A stretch of 64,000 bases of DNA from the NCBI GenBank assembly GCA_944392965.1, contig CALXYM010000001.1:310001-374000 (forward strand), in the 5' to 3' direction. The translations under genes and the position numbers were made by a program. The notes under the pieces were generated by a model. That model saw only the letters and a list, made by a program, of their open reading frames with translations. It made no database searches and had not been told where the DNA came from. This stretch comes from an uncultured Spirochaetaceae bacterium (lineage in GTDB: Bacteria > Spirochaetota > Spirochaetia > Sphaerochaetales > Sphaerochaetaceae). Shown in pieces: positions 25,213-33,702 of this stretch; positions within the stretch are counted from its first letter, which is position 1; every line of letters starts with the position of its first letter.

Positions 25213-25542
25213 ATGAAAAGAGAATTCATATATACAGAGCCTTTTCGGGAATGCTGGAAAGCAATGGGATTGAGTGATGATGAGCAGCATTACCTTGAAA
25301 ACATCTTGCTTGAGAATCCACGGAAAGGTGTTGTGATAGAAGGTTTAGGAGGAGTAAGGAAACTACGGATAAAGCTTGAAGGTCGAGGAAAGAGCGGCGG
25401 TGGCAGAGTGATTTATCTTGATGTTCTTGAGAAAGAAAAGCTGTATCTTCTGTTTGCTTATCCAAAGAATGTACAGGAGGATTTAACTCCTGAGCAGTGT
25501 AAGCTGCTTCGGCGAATGGTTGAGGCCATAATGGAGGAATAG
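25213..25542 (+). CDS. RelE/HigB-like toxin
   Basis: 109 residues from the ATG at 25213; the frame is open from 25162 but that part overlaps the promoter. The protein fits the RelE/ParE-fold toxins of HigB type, which usually cleave mRNA at the ribosome: an N-terminal helix pair, then GLGGVRKLRIKLEGRGKSGG (a basic strand-loop) and KLYLLFAYPKN, the typical YxxDE-replaced core strand. It precedes the antitoxin gene by 2 bases, the toxin-first order of higBA systems. The promoter dyad supports an autoregulated pair. Confidence 0.85.
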   Translation: MKREFIYTEPFRECWKAMGLSDDEQHYLENILLENPRKGVVIEGLGGVRKLRIKLEGRGKSGGGRVIYLDVLEKEKLYLLFAYPKNVQEDLTPEQCKLLRRMVEAIMEE

Positions 25543-25544
25543 AT

Positions 25545-25919
25545 ATGAGTGATCATGTTTTCAAATCAAAATATAGCATGGAAGAGATAGAAAAAAATTT
25601 CAAAGATGTCGATTTTTTCAGCAGCATGAAGGAAGGTCTTGAAGAAGTTCTTGCATATGAGAAGGGAAAAGCAAGTTCTGAAACGATCGCCAGAAAGAGA
25701 AGTCTTCCAGATGTGAATGTGAAAGTTGAACGTGAATCTCTTGGTATGACGCAAAAGGCTTTTGCAAATGTGCTCGGAGTATCTAAAAGAACTGTAGAAG
25801 CCTGGGAAACAGGCCGGAATACACCTTCCCCTACAGCTAAGAATCTGATTTATCTCATATCGCAGAAACCCGATCTTGTAATTATGTTGCAGGAAGCACG
25901 GTGTGAATACTCCCCCTGA
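25545..25919 (+). CDS. XRE/HigA-like antitoxin
   Basis: 124 residues. The C-terminal half is a helix-turn-helix of the XRE type: ERESLGMTQKAFANVLGVSKRTVEAWETGRNTPSPTA gives all conserved positions (Gln-Lys-x-Phe-Ala, then Val-Ser-x-x-Thr-Val-x-x-Trp-Glu-x-Gly). The acidic N-terminal part probably wraps the toxin. It should neutralise the product of 25213 and repress the shared promoter at 25178-25206. Confidence 0.88.
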   Translation: MSDHVFKSKYSMEEIEKNFKDVDFFSSMKEGLEEVLAYEKGKASSETIARKRSLPDVNVKVERESLGMTQKAFANVLGVSKRTVEAWETGRNTPSPTAKNLIYLISQKPDLVIMLQEARCEYSP

Positions 25920-25920
25920 C

Positions 25921-26027
25921 CCAGATTTGCCCCCAGAAAATCCTGAAGGTATGAGACGATGAAATAATAGAGTGGAAATAGGTTTAATACAAATTAACTT
26001 CTTTGAATACAAGGAGTTAATTTTTTT
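25921..26027 (+). repeat. guaA-end repeat, copy C, with terminator
   Basis: CCAGATT then AAAATCCTGAAGGTATGAGACG resemble the spacer part of copies A and B (shown here in two pieces), followed by AATAATAGAGTGGAAATAG, a diverged guaA terminus (I-I-E-W-K-stop). ATTAACTTCTT at 25993-26003 pairs with AAGGAGTTAAT at 26011-26021 and a run of seven T follows, giving a working terminator for the toxin-antitoxin operon. Confidence 0.6.
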
Positions 26028-26151
26028 AATTAGCCAGATTTTCCCCATGAAGGTCCCGCCTGTTGTCTCGGCAATGCCATTTGGACTACCGCATTCTTTT
26101 GGAAGGATAGCATTGAAGAATCTTTTGTTCTATGTCATGATTTACTCAACG

Positions 26152-26184
26152 TATTGAGATAATTATCTCAATATCCTGAGATAA
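26152..26184. promoter_or_regulatory. perfect palindrome plus half-site before an ATPase gene
   Basis: TATTGAGATAA at 26152-26162 is exactly mirrored by TTATCTCAATA at 26163-26173, with no spacer. A third related half-site CTGAGATAA lies at 26176-26184, 15 bases before the ATG at 26200. This looks like an autoregulatory operator. Confidence 0.6.
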
Positions 26185-26199
26185 ATACAAGGAGAATAT

Positions 26200-27399
26200 A
26201 TGGAGAGAAGCAGGTACACGGAGATTCTCAGAAGTCGGCTCAGAGAGAAGAGGAGATTCATACAGGTTATTGCCGGTCCGAGACAGGTTGGAAAAAGCAC
26301 GATTATCGCCGACGTCCTATCGACAGTGGCTATTCCATATGTCTCTGAAAGTGCCGATGACATCACTGTTTCGGGAGATTCATGGTTGAAGGGCATATGG
26401 GACAGGGCAAGAATCCTTGCAAAGCAGCACGGTAAAGCGTTGGTCGTGATCGATAAGATACAGAAGATCTCTAACTGGAGCGAAGCCGTGAAAAAGTTAT
26501 GGGATGAAGACAAGAATACAGGAGCGAATGTGAAGGCAGTCCTGTCAGGCTCATCCCGGCTCCTTTTGATGAAGGGGCTCTCCGAATCTCTTCAGGGACG
26601 GTTTGAACTGATTCCTGTTCCCCATTGGTCTTATGGAGAGATGAAGGAGGTGTTTGGTTTCTCACTTGATGAATTCATATACTTCGGATCATATCCAGGA
26701 CCTGCCGACCTCATAGGAGACGTGCAGCGCTGGAAGGCATATATACGTGATTCAATCATGGAGCCGAGTCTGACAAAGGATATCCTCATGCTCACGCCCA
26801 TCCAGAAACCGGCACTGCTGAGACAGCTTATGGAGCTCGGTTCATACTATTCTGGGCAAATCATGCCATTTGAACACATGCTGGGACAGCTGTCTGATGC
26901 AGGGAACACGACAACGCTGGCATATTACCTCGAACTGCTCCGGCAGAGTGGTCTCCTTGCAGGACTACAGAAATATTCGGGTAGCGAGGTCCGCAAGCGT
27001 GCCTCCAGTCCGAAACTACAGGTCTTTAACAATGCATTGCTTTCATCGAGGCACCCGATGGATTTCGCTAAGGCTAAGGATGATGACACGTTCTGGGGCC
27101 GCCTTGTGGAATCTGCTGTAGGAATGCATCTCCTCAATTCGGTGGCGGGGGAGGATGTCAATCTTGGCTACTGGAGGGAGAAGCAGAATGAGGTGGATTT
27201 CGTCTTGTACAATGAATATTCTACAGTCGCATTTGAGGTGAAAAGCGGAGGTCGGACATATGGGAGGGGCATGGATGCTTTTCTGAAGAGATACCCGGGG
27301 AGCAAGGTGTTTTCCGTATCAGCAAAGGCTGATGCTGGTTCGATGACAATCCCTCTGGAGGAGTTCCTGCTCAGGAATCCTCTGAGCTATCTCAGATGA
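26200..27399 (+). CDS. AAA ATPase with DUF4143 domain, altered Walker B
   Basis: 399 residues. Walker A is intact (AGPRQVGKST, residues 25-34). The Walker B position reads VVIDKIQKI (residues 82-90): the usual Asp-Glu is Asp-Lys because codon 86 at 26455-26457 is AAG. The C-terminal DUF4143 part carries EVDFVLYNEYSTVAFEVKSG (residues about 330-349), a complete PD-(D/E)XK-like E...D...ExK core. It belongs to a different branch from the 23016 and 55827 ATPases (different motifs around the P-loop). Either the family tolerates the change or this copy has lost ATP hydrolysis. ACAAGGAG precedes the ATG. Confidence 0.85.
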   Translation: MERSRYTEILRSRLREKRRFIQVIAGPRQVGKSTIIADVLSTVAIPYVSESADDITVSGDSWLKGIWDRARILAKQHGKALVVIDKIQKISNWSEAVKKLWDEDKNTGANVKAVLSGSSRLLLMKGLSESLQGRFELIPVPHWSYGEMKEVFGFSLDEFIYFGSYPGPADLIGDVQRWKAYIRDSIMEPSLTKDILMLTPIQKPALLRQLMELGSYYSGQIMPFEHMLGQLSDAGNTTTLAYYLELLRQSGLLAGLQKYSGSEVRKRASSPKLQVFNNALLSSRHPMDFAKAKDDDTFWGRLVESAVGMHLLNSVAGEDVNLGYWREKQNEVDFVLYNEYSTVAFEVKSGGRTYGRGMDAFLKRYPGSKVFSVSAKADAGSMTIPLEEFLLRNPLSYLR

Positions 27400-27852
27400 G
27401 AACAACTGCCCAAAATGAGGAAAAATATTCATTTCCTGAAGATAGACATTGGAAGAGTATCCCTCTTGATAAAACACGCATGGTTATGTAATTGAGAGTG
27501 CAGTCTCATTGTTCAATGGAGGAATTAACATAGATCTGGACGATCTCTATTAACAAAGCCTTCCTTATGAAAAAGGCATAATTCATGAAGAAATCCATGA
27601 CTTGATTGATTTAAGAAACCGGTGCAAAAGGGCGATGGTTCTCTTATGACTGATGAGTTCATTTAATGAGATGAATTAACTAAGCGTAAATGGTGTGGAC
27701 TAACATGAAAAGAAAGCCTTATCAAGAAGACTTGAATTATCTTTGTGGATATCCACAATTTTACTTCAAAGATCAAACAATTGAAAAGATAAAAAAGCAA
27801 ATTGGAGACAACCCTTAAATATGGGAGCAATAAGTTCTTATAAGAAGGAAGA
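27400..27852. other. gap with decayed coding frames
   Basis: No intact gene is supported. A frame at 27560-27649 reads LPYEKGIIHEEIHDLIDL and continues to a TGA at 27647; just upstream in another frame is NGGININIDLDDLY-like sequence (27517-27552), so these seem to be pieces of one lost gene that I cannot name. An ATG at 27705 opens a 37-codon frame to 27818 without recognisable features. Confidence 0.4.
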
Positions 27853-28026
27853 ATGATAAACGGCAATGCAATGTCTACCATAGACAAGGCATCGAGGCAG
27901 GGGAACAGATACATCTGCAGACATTGTGGCAATGAGATGCATGCAGATGTGAATGCCTCCATCAACATCCTCAGCAACTACTTGGTAGTCTATTTTACCG
28001 TGATGAAAAAGCTCCAAGCATCATGA
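27853..28026 (+). pseudogene. TnpB (IS200/IS605 family) C-terminal remnant
   Basis: The 57-residue frame contains RYICRHCGNEMHADVNASIN followed by ILSNY. This is the second half of the TnpB zinc ribbon (the CxxC before the HADxNAAxNI motif) and the final RuvC-like Asp. The rest of TnpB, normally about 350 residues more, is missing, as are TnpA and clear IS ends. It overlaps the end of the opposite-strand DUF4405-like remnant by 32 bases. Confidence 0.75.
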
Positions 28027-28399
28027 AAAGACACATGATGAGCATGTATTCTATGACTAAAACAGAAAGGGGAGTGGAGAAGTCAAAGAAAACAAACTCA
28101 TCGATAAAGAGGAGGTAGTAGGGGATTCTTTCCTTGATGAAAGAGTATAATCCTCCTGCTATCATAATCAGTATGGTAACCTTTCCTGTAAGATTCCTCC
28201 CTACTTTTCTTACAAGTGGTGCCATATTAAGGCCGGCATGCATCGATATCGCGATGAATCCCCAGTAGGAGGAAAGCATATGTATGGTTCTTGCCGCTCC
28301 CATAGGAATGATGGGGAGGGACAATGAGTGCCTTGCCATGGAAAGGGCGACACTTGCCTCCTCAATTGCTGTCACAAGGGATGGGGCGATGGAATCCAT
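27995..28399 (-). pseudogene. truncated DUF4405-like membrane protein
   Basis: 134 residues with three or four membrane helices. ARTIHMLSSYWGFIAISMHAG carries a His in two helices at the spacing of the cytochrome b561-like DUF4405 family, and YYLLFIDEFVFFDFSTPLSV matches its later loop and helix. The normal N-terminal helices (about 80 residues) are absent, and the upstream sequence on this strand has stops within 15 codons. The gene is therefore probably a remnant, cut at its 5' end, with the TnpB tail at its 3' end. Confidence 0.55.
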
Positions 28400-28446
28400 T
28401 CCTTTTTACCCAGACGTGGATAACTATTTCATTGTATAACGGATTT

Positions 28447-28479
28447 GGGATGGCACCGGCTCATGATGCCATCCCTTTT
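28447..28479 (+). terminator. strong hairpin beside mtnA
   Basis: GGGATGGCA at 28447-28455 pairs exactly with TGCCATCCC at 28467-28475 over an 11-base loop. A short T-run follows on the + strand only. It lies downstream of mtnA on the minus strand and probably shields it from the accessory patch. Confidence 0.55.
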
Positions 28480-28561
28480 ATATTAATGCGGTTTTCACAG
28501 AAAATTCTTTATAAGTATCATGCTTTCCGGATAAGAAAACTAAGAGTAGATTGTTCCCTTT

Positions 28562-29587
28562 TCAGAGTTCTTCTCCGTTTTTAATCCTTTCAATGTTCAT
28601 GCTGAAGGGAGGATATACTATTCCCTTGTCTGTGATGATCGCAGTCACATTCTGATGCGGGGTCACGTCAAATGCCGGATTGAACACCTCCATCTCTTCA
28701 GGTGCGACAAGTACGCCCCCCGGTCTTTTCACTTCATCCGCATCCCTCTCTTCAATGGGGATGTCCTTTCCTTCCTTCATGTTGAAGTCAATGGTCGTGA
28801 TGGGGGCGACGGTATAGAACGGGACTCCATATTCCTTGCAGAGCACTGAAAGGGTGAACGTACCAAGTTTGTTGGCTACATCGCCATCGGTCGTGATCCT
28901 GTCAGCACCGACCATCACAAGGTCGACCTTCCCGTCCCTTATAAGAGTAGCTGCCGCGCTGTCTGGAATAAGCTTTGACGGGATGTGTGCCCTGCAGAGC
29001 TCCCATGCCGTCAGACGTGCACCCTGAAAGCGGGGTCTGGTCTCATCCGCATAAACGAAAATACCCTTATTGTCATAGAATGCCTGTTTTATCACGCCAA
29101 GGGCTGTTCCCCAGCCGCATGTGGCGAGCGCGCCGGTATTGCAATGGGTGAGGATCCTCGCTCCTTGTGGAATCACCTTTGCTCCGATTTTAGCCATCTT
29201 GTGGTTCATGGCAATATCCTCTTCTACGATGCTGTCCGCTTCTTTTCGTGCTGCCACCAGATCCATGCCGCTTTTTTTTACGGCCTCGACCATCCTGTCC
29301 ACAGCCCACATAAGATTGACTGCGGTAGGGCGGGAGGAACGGATGCGTTCTGCCTTTTGTATGAATGCATCCCAGCTGCCTTTTGCCTCTTTAAGGGCAA
29401 AATAGATCCCGTACCCGGCAGCCCCTCCGATTGCAGGAGCTCCCCTTACGACCATATCCTTGATCGCAAAGGCTACATCCTCACTTGTCCTGTAAGTAAG
29501 GTATTCAAGCTTGCCAGGCAAAACCCTCTGATCAATCAGCACAAGGCTTTCATCCTTAAATTCTATTGCTTTGAAATCTTCTTGCAT
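28562..29587 (-). CDS. mtnA: S-methyl-5-thioribose-1-phosphate isomerase
   Basis: 341 residues, normal for MtnA, which converts methylthioribose 1-phosphate to methylthioribulose 1-phosphate in methionine salvage. Motifs: VVRGAPAIGGAAGYG near residue 47, ILTHCNTGALATCGWG with the catalytic Cys near residue 145, and VGADRITTDGDVANKLGT with the catalytic Asp near residue 230. AAGGAG precedes the ATG, which lies 2 bases after the stop of mtaD. Downstream steps (MtnB, MtnC and so on) are not in this window, so the ribulose phosphate may leave by another route. Confidence 0.94.
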   Translation of the reverse strand: MQEDFKAIEFKDESLVLIDQRVLPGKLEYLTYRTSEDVAFAIKDMVVRGAPAIGGAAGYGIYFALKEAKGSWDAFIQKAERIRSSRPTAVNLMWAVDRMVEAVKKSGMDLVAARKEADSIVEEDIAMNHKMAKIGAKVIPQGARILTHCNTGALATCGWGTALGVIKQAFYDNKGIFVYADETRPRFQGARLTAWELCRAHIPSKLIPDSAAATLIRDGKVDLVMVGADRITTDGDVANKLGTFTLSVLCKEYGVPFYTVAPITTIDFNMKEGKDIPIEERDADEVKRPGGVLVAPEEMEVFNPAFDVTPHQNVTAIITDKGIVYPPFSMNIERIKNGEEL

Positions 29588-29589
29588 CT

Positions 29590-30873
29590 CTATCTCCTTA
29601 AAATATCATTCCATTGCATGGTCACGTTTTTCATTATCTCATCTTCATCAAGGGTCGTAAGCGTCCCCTTCTCCAGGAGCATTTCCCCGGAAGAGAACAC
29701 ATATTCTATGTTCCTAGCATCGGAAGAGAATACGATTGCAGAATACGGATCATTCACTGGACATGTGTTGACCTTCTTCATATTCATTACCAGTAGATCG
29801 GCTTCCTTGCCCTCTTCCAGAGTTCCAATTCTTGTATCCAGGCCGAGAGCTTTTGCTCCGTCTGCTGTGGCCATTCTTATCACGTCGTAGCATGATAGGG
29901 CAGAGGGCTTTCCTGTGGATACAGAGCTCAGCATTGATGCCAATCTCATTTCGTTAATCATGTTGAGATTGTTGTTTGAGCTTGCTCCATCCGTGCCTAG
30001 TGCGATATTCATGCCATTCGTCCTGTATTTCGCAATAGGGGCGATGCCGCTTGCAAGCTTTGCATTCGATGATGGGTTGTGAACGATTGAGACATCCTTT
30101 TTTCTCAGTATCTCAAGCTCCGCATCATCAAAGAACACTCCATGGGCAAGGTATGTTTTCACCCTGTCAAAAATACCTAGGCGGTTGAGGTAGCTAACCG
30201 GGTGTTCACCTTTTGTTCTGATGCAGTCATCTACTTCTTTCTGCGTCTCACTCAGGTGTGTATTGAGCAGAGCACCGTTCTCAGCAGCCCATTCAGCTGC
30301 AATGACATAGGCATCGTCCGAACAGGTGTAAATGGCATGCGGTGCAGCATCTATTCTTATGTTTTCATAACCATCTGCGGCATCTTTTATGCGGGTCGCA
30401 TCCTCTTTGAAATTTTTTTCTGCCACCTTTCCATCACCTATTATGGCTACTCCCAGTATCCCCCGTATGCCGCTTTCCCTGCAGGCTTTAGCCGTTTCCC
30501 AGGCATGGTAATACATGTCAGCAAAAGTCGTACATCCGTTTCTTATTAGTTCCGCTATGCCGAGCTTACTGGCCCAGTAGATGTCCCTGTCGTTAAGCTT
30601 TGCCTCTATCGGCCATATTTCAGAGAGCCAGTCCTGTAGGTTTTCCCGATCATCCTTGAAGTTCCTCATCAGCTCCATCGCAAGGTGCGTATGAGCATTC
30701 ACAAAAGATGGCAGTATGAAACTGCCGTCCGCATCTATGATCTTGTCGAATTTTCCTTCGACAGAGTCTTTTATCTGGGAAATTTTATTGTTTTCAATCA
30801 GAATATCTGCCTTTCTGATGTCGTTTTTCCCTGTCATAGGGATTACTAGTCCGTTTCTTATCAAGGTTTTCAT
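29590..30873 (-). CDS. mtaD: 5-methylthioadenosine/S-adenosylhomocysteine deaminase
   Basis: 427 residues of the amidohydrolase superfamily. Zinc and substrate ligands are in place: VNAHTHLAMELMRNF (HxH), LNTHLSETQKEV, YLAHGVFF and GTDGASSNNNLNMI with the metal-binding Asp. The long THLAMELMRN...LQDWL pattern is typical of the MtaD/SsnA group, which deaminates 5'-methylthioadenosine to 5'-methylthioinosine. It is the first gene of a two-gene operon with mtnA and is divergent from a BMP-type importer at 30991. Other purine or pterin deaminase activities cannot be excluded. Confidence 0.85.
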   Translation of the reverse strand: MKTLIRNGLVIPMTGKNDIRKADILIENNKISQIKDSVEGKFDKIIDADGSFILPSFVNAHTHLAMELMRNFKDDRENLQDWLSEIWPIEAKLNDRDIYWASKLGIAELIRNGCTTFADMYYHAWETAKACRESGIRGILGVAIIGDGKVAEKNFKEDATRIKDAADGYENIRIDAAPHAIYTCSDDAYVIAAEWAAENGALLNTHLSETQKEVDDCIRTKGEHPVSYLNRLGIFDRVKTYLAHGVFFDDAELEILRKKDVSIVHNPSSNAKLASGIAPIAKYRTNGMNIALGTDGASSNNNLNMINEMRLASMLSSVSTGKPSALSCYDVIRMATADGAKALGLDTRIGTLEEGKEADLLVMNMKKVNTCPVNDPYSAIVFSSDARNIEYVFSSGEMLLEKGTLTTLDEDEIMKNVTMQWNDILRR

Positions 30874-30943
30874 ATGAGGGATTATATATCTAAAGTTTCT
30901 AAAAGTTTATAGATTTTATGAAAAGTGGTATTAATAAAACCTG

Positions 30944-30990
30944 TTGAGTGTTAAAATTCGTTCATCATAATATTTCATTGAGGAGAGGAA
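30944..30990 (+). promoter_or_regulatory. promoter of the BMP importer operon
   Basis: TTGAGT at 30944-30949 and CATAAT at 30966-30971 are 16 bases apart, with GAGGAG just before the ATG at 30991. The divergent mtaD start is 118 bases away, so control could be shared. Confidence 0.45.
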
Positions 30991-32112
30991 ATGAAAAAGG
31001 TATACGCTCTTGTATTGGTCTTTTTGTGTATCGTTTCTCTAGCCTTTGCCGGTGGTGCTCAGGAAAGCACTGATGCTGCCGATGCGCTCAGGATTGCAAT
31101 CGTTTCAAGTCCTTCTGGCGTCGATGATGGTTCTTTTAATGAGAACAACTATAATGGTATTTTGGCATTCATCGAGAATCATCCGGCTTCAACAGTCACA
31201 CCTGTAAGAGAGCCGACAGGGGATACCACGGCTGCTGTAAAGGCTGCTGCGGATATCGTTGCGGATTATGATGTCGAGGTTTGTACAGGATTCCAGTTCG
31301 CAGGGATTGGAGATCTTGCAAGCGAGAATCCTGAGACGAAGTTCATTCTTGTAGATTCCTATCCGACGGATTCCACAGGAGCGACTGTCGAGCTTGACAA
31401 CGTATATGCCATGCAGTTTGCTGAGCAGGAATCCGGTTTCTTCGCTGGAATTGCAGCTGCCATGGAGACAGAGAGTGGCAAGGTCGCTGTCGTGAATGGT
31501 ATTGCATTCCCTTCGAATGTCAATTATCAGTACGGTTTCGAGTGTGGTGTCAAATATGTGAATGAGAAGTTTGGAAAGAGCGTCGAATGCGTTGAACTTC
31601 CTTCCCGTGCCGGTACCGATGTGACTGGTGTCAATGTAGGTGGAAACTATGTTGGTTCATTTGCCGATCCTTCAACGGGAAGAATTGTAGGACAGCAGCT
31701 TATCGAGGCAGGTTGTGACATCCTCTTTGTTGCGGCAGGAGATAGTGGTAATGGTGTATTCACTGCGGCAAAAGAAAGCGGTGGAAAGTGCATGGTCATC
31801 GGATGTGATGTCGACCAGTGGGCGGATGGTGAGAACGGAGATACCAATATCATCCTTACTTCCGTGCTTAAGAACATGGCCATCAATGTGGAAAGGACTC
31901 TTGAGTCCGTTGTCGATGGAACCTTCCAGGGAGGGAATGTCCTTCTTAAAGCCGATACGGATTCCACCGGTTTCGTGAAGACGGAAGGCCATCATCAGAT
32001 GAGCGATGAGACCATCACTGTCCTTGATGAGGCATACGAACTGGTAAAGGATGGAACGGTTGTTCCTGCTTCAAATTTTGGCGGATTCACACCTGACGAA
32101 TTCACAGTCTAA
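30991..32112 (+). CDS. BMP family (nucleoside) ABC binding protein
   Basis: 373 residues with a signal peptide ending AFAGGAQES, no lipobox Cys. The mature protein fits the basic membrane protein/PnrA family, which in spirochaetes binds purine nucleosides: RIAIVSSPSGVDDGSFNENNYNG at the start (the DxSFN loop contacts the base), FQFAGIGDLASENPETKFILVD, and FVAAGDSGNGVFTAAKE in the ribose pocket. A terminator-like hairpin separates it from the ATPase gene, so this protein is probably made in excess. It lies next to mtaD-mtnA, so methylthioadenosine or related nucleosides are possible ligands. Confidence 0.9.
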   Translation: MKKVYALVLVFLCIVSLAFAGGAQESTDAADALRIAIVSSPSGVDDGSFNENNYNGILAFIENHPASTVTPVREPTGDTTAAVKAAADIVADYDVEVCTGFQFAGIGDLASENPETKFILVDSYPTDSTGATVELDNVYAMQFAEQESGFFAGIAAAMETESGKVAVVNGIAFPSNVNYQYGFECGVKYVNEKFGKSVECVELPSRAGTDVTGVNVGGNYVGSFADPSTGRIVGQQLIEAGCDILFVAAGDSGNGVFTAAKESGGKCMVIGCDVDQWADGENGDTNIILTSVLKNMAINVERTLESVVDGTFQGGNVLLKADTDSTGFVKTEGHHQMSDETITVLDEAYELVKDGTVVPASNFGGFTPDEFTV

Positions 32113-32128
32113 ATTATAATCATATCAT

Positions 32129-32154
32129 GGGGCACCTTTTGGGGTGCCCTGTTT
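32129..32154 (+). terminator. attenuating hairpin between binding protein and ATPase
   Basis: GGGCACC at 32130-32136 pairs with GGTGCCC at 32143-32149, followed by TGTTTT. It probably limits transcription into the downstream importer genes. Confidence 0.75.
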
Positions 32155-32166
32155 TGAAGGAGTCAC

Positions 32167-33702
32167 ATGGCTGACGATATCGTTGTTCTAGATCACATTA
32201 CGAAGCGTTTTCCCCGTATTGTAGCTAATGATGACATCTCACTTTCCATAAAAAAAGGGGAGATATACGCGCTTTTAGGTGAAAATGGTGCAGGAAAGTC
32301 AACTCTTATGAGTGTCCTGTTCGGATTGTATGAACCGGATGAGGGGCGGATCATCATAAGGGGAAAAGAAGTTCAGATTCATTCTCCGAGGGAGGCGAGT
32401 GCACTCAATATCGGGATGGTGCACCAGCATTTCAAGCTTGTTTCTGACCAGAGCGTCACGGAGAATATCATATTGGGGATAGAGCCGACCGTTAAGAGGC
32501 TTGGCATCTTGTCCAGACTTGACATGAAAGGTGCAAGGGAGAGGATACGGAAACTCTCATCCGATTATGGCCTTGATGTTGATCCCGATGCGAAAATAGA
32601 GGATCTTCCGGTATCGGCAAGACAACGTGTGGAGATTTTAAAGATGCTCTACAGGGATGCCGAGATATTGATCTTTGATGAACCGACCGCTGTATTGACA
32701 CCGCAGGAGATCGATTCCCTTCTTCATGTCATCAAGGCGCTGAGAGACGGCGGCAAGACAATCATATTGATTACACATAAGCTCGATGAGATAAAGAAGG
32801 TCGCGGACAGATGTGCCATTCTCTGCAGAGGAAAACTTGTCGGCATATATGATGTTAACTCAATCTCTACACAGGAAATGGCTTCCCTGATGGTTGGGTA
32901 TGAGTATACGGATGAGGTGAACAAGAAAAACTATTCAGGAGGCGATACGATCCTGCAGGTGGAGAATGTCACTCTTTATAATCAGGATAAGGTTAAAGTC
33001 GTCGATGATGTCTCCTTTTGCGTACATAAGGGAGAGATCGTGTCGATTGCCGGTGTCGCAGGAAACGGGCAGGTGGAAGTTGCCGATGTCGTTGCTGGAA
33101 TGCTGATACCTTCAGCTGGCCGTATCGTCTACAAGGGTATGGATATCACAGGAAAGAGCATCCGTGAGAGGACCGAGGAGGGAATCGCTTATATCCCGGA
33201 GGATCGGCAGGATGTCGGACTTCTACTCGACTGCGACCTCGCTGTGAATCTGGCGCTTAAGAGTTATTATCATGAGCCGTATTGCAGCAGGGGTATTCTA
33301 AAACCTGTTGAGTTCAGAAAGAACGGAGAGATGCTCATAGATCAGTATGACATACGTTCAAGCGAGGGTTGTTCCACCATTGTAAGGAGCATGTCAGGAG
33401 GAAATCAGCAGAAGGCAATTATTGCTCGTGAGATATCCCTTGATGCCGACCTATATATATTCGTTCAACCGACAAGAGGACTTGATGTCGGTGCGATAAA
33501 GAATATACAGGAGAGGATACTTGCTCTGAGTGAGGAAGGGAAGGCAGTATTGCTCATCTCCCTTGAACTGGAGGAGATAATGAATCTCTCAGATACTGTC
33601 ATCGTTATGTACAATGGCCGTATTCAGACGGTCAGAAAGAGAAGTGAGGTGACTGCCAATGAGATCGGTTACTACATGATGGGGGCTAAACATGAAGCAT
33701 GA
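32167..33702 (+). CDS. nucleoside-type ABC ATPase (double domain)
   Basis: 511 residues with two fused ABC domains, as in RbsA/NupO/YufO. Domain 1 has Walker A GENGAGKST, the signature VSARQRVEILKML (a typical degenerate form for this class) and Walker B IFDEPTAVLT. Domain 2 has the usual weak P-loop GVAGNGQVE, signature SGGNQQKAIIAREI and Walker B-like IFVQPTRGLD, where the catalytic Glu is absent, as is typical of this class. It energises the permeases at 33692 and 34834. AAGGAG precedes the ATG, and its end overlaps the permease gene by 11 bases. Confidence 0.93.
   Translation: MADDIVVLDHITKRFPRIVANDDISLSIKKGEIYALLGENGAGKSTLMSVLFGLYEPDEGRIIIRGKEVQIHSPREASALNIGMVHQHFKLVSDQSVTENIILGIEPTVKRLGILSRLDMKGARERIRKLSSDYGLDVDPDAKIEDLPVSARQRVEILKMLYRDAEILIFDEPTAVLTPQEIDSLLHVIKALRDGGKTIILITHKLDEIKKVADRCAILCRGKLVGIYDVNSISTQEMASLMVGYEYTDEVNKKNYSGGDTILQVENVTLYNQDKVKVVDDVSFCVHKGEIVSIAGVAGNGQVEVADVVAGMLIPSAGRIVYKGMDITGKSIRERTEEGIAYIPEDRQDVGLLLDCDLAVNLALKSYYHEPYCSRGILKPVEFRKNGEMLIDQYDIRSSEGCSTIVRSMSGGNQQKAIIAREISLDADLYIFVQPTRGLDVGAIKNIQERILALSEEGKAVLLISLELEEIMNLSDTVIVMYNGRIQTVRKRSEVTANEIGYYMMGAKHEA

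Noticed and set aside
28985-29890. 301-codon plus-strand frame across mtnA and mtaD
   Set aside because: It is antisense to two clear enzymes; its length is caused by their codon use.
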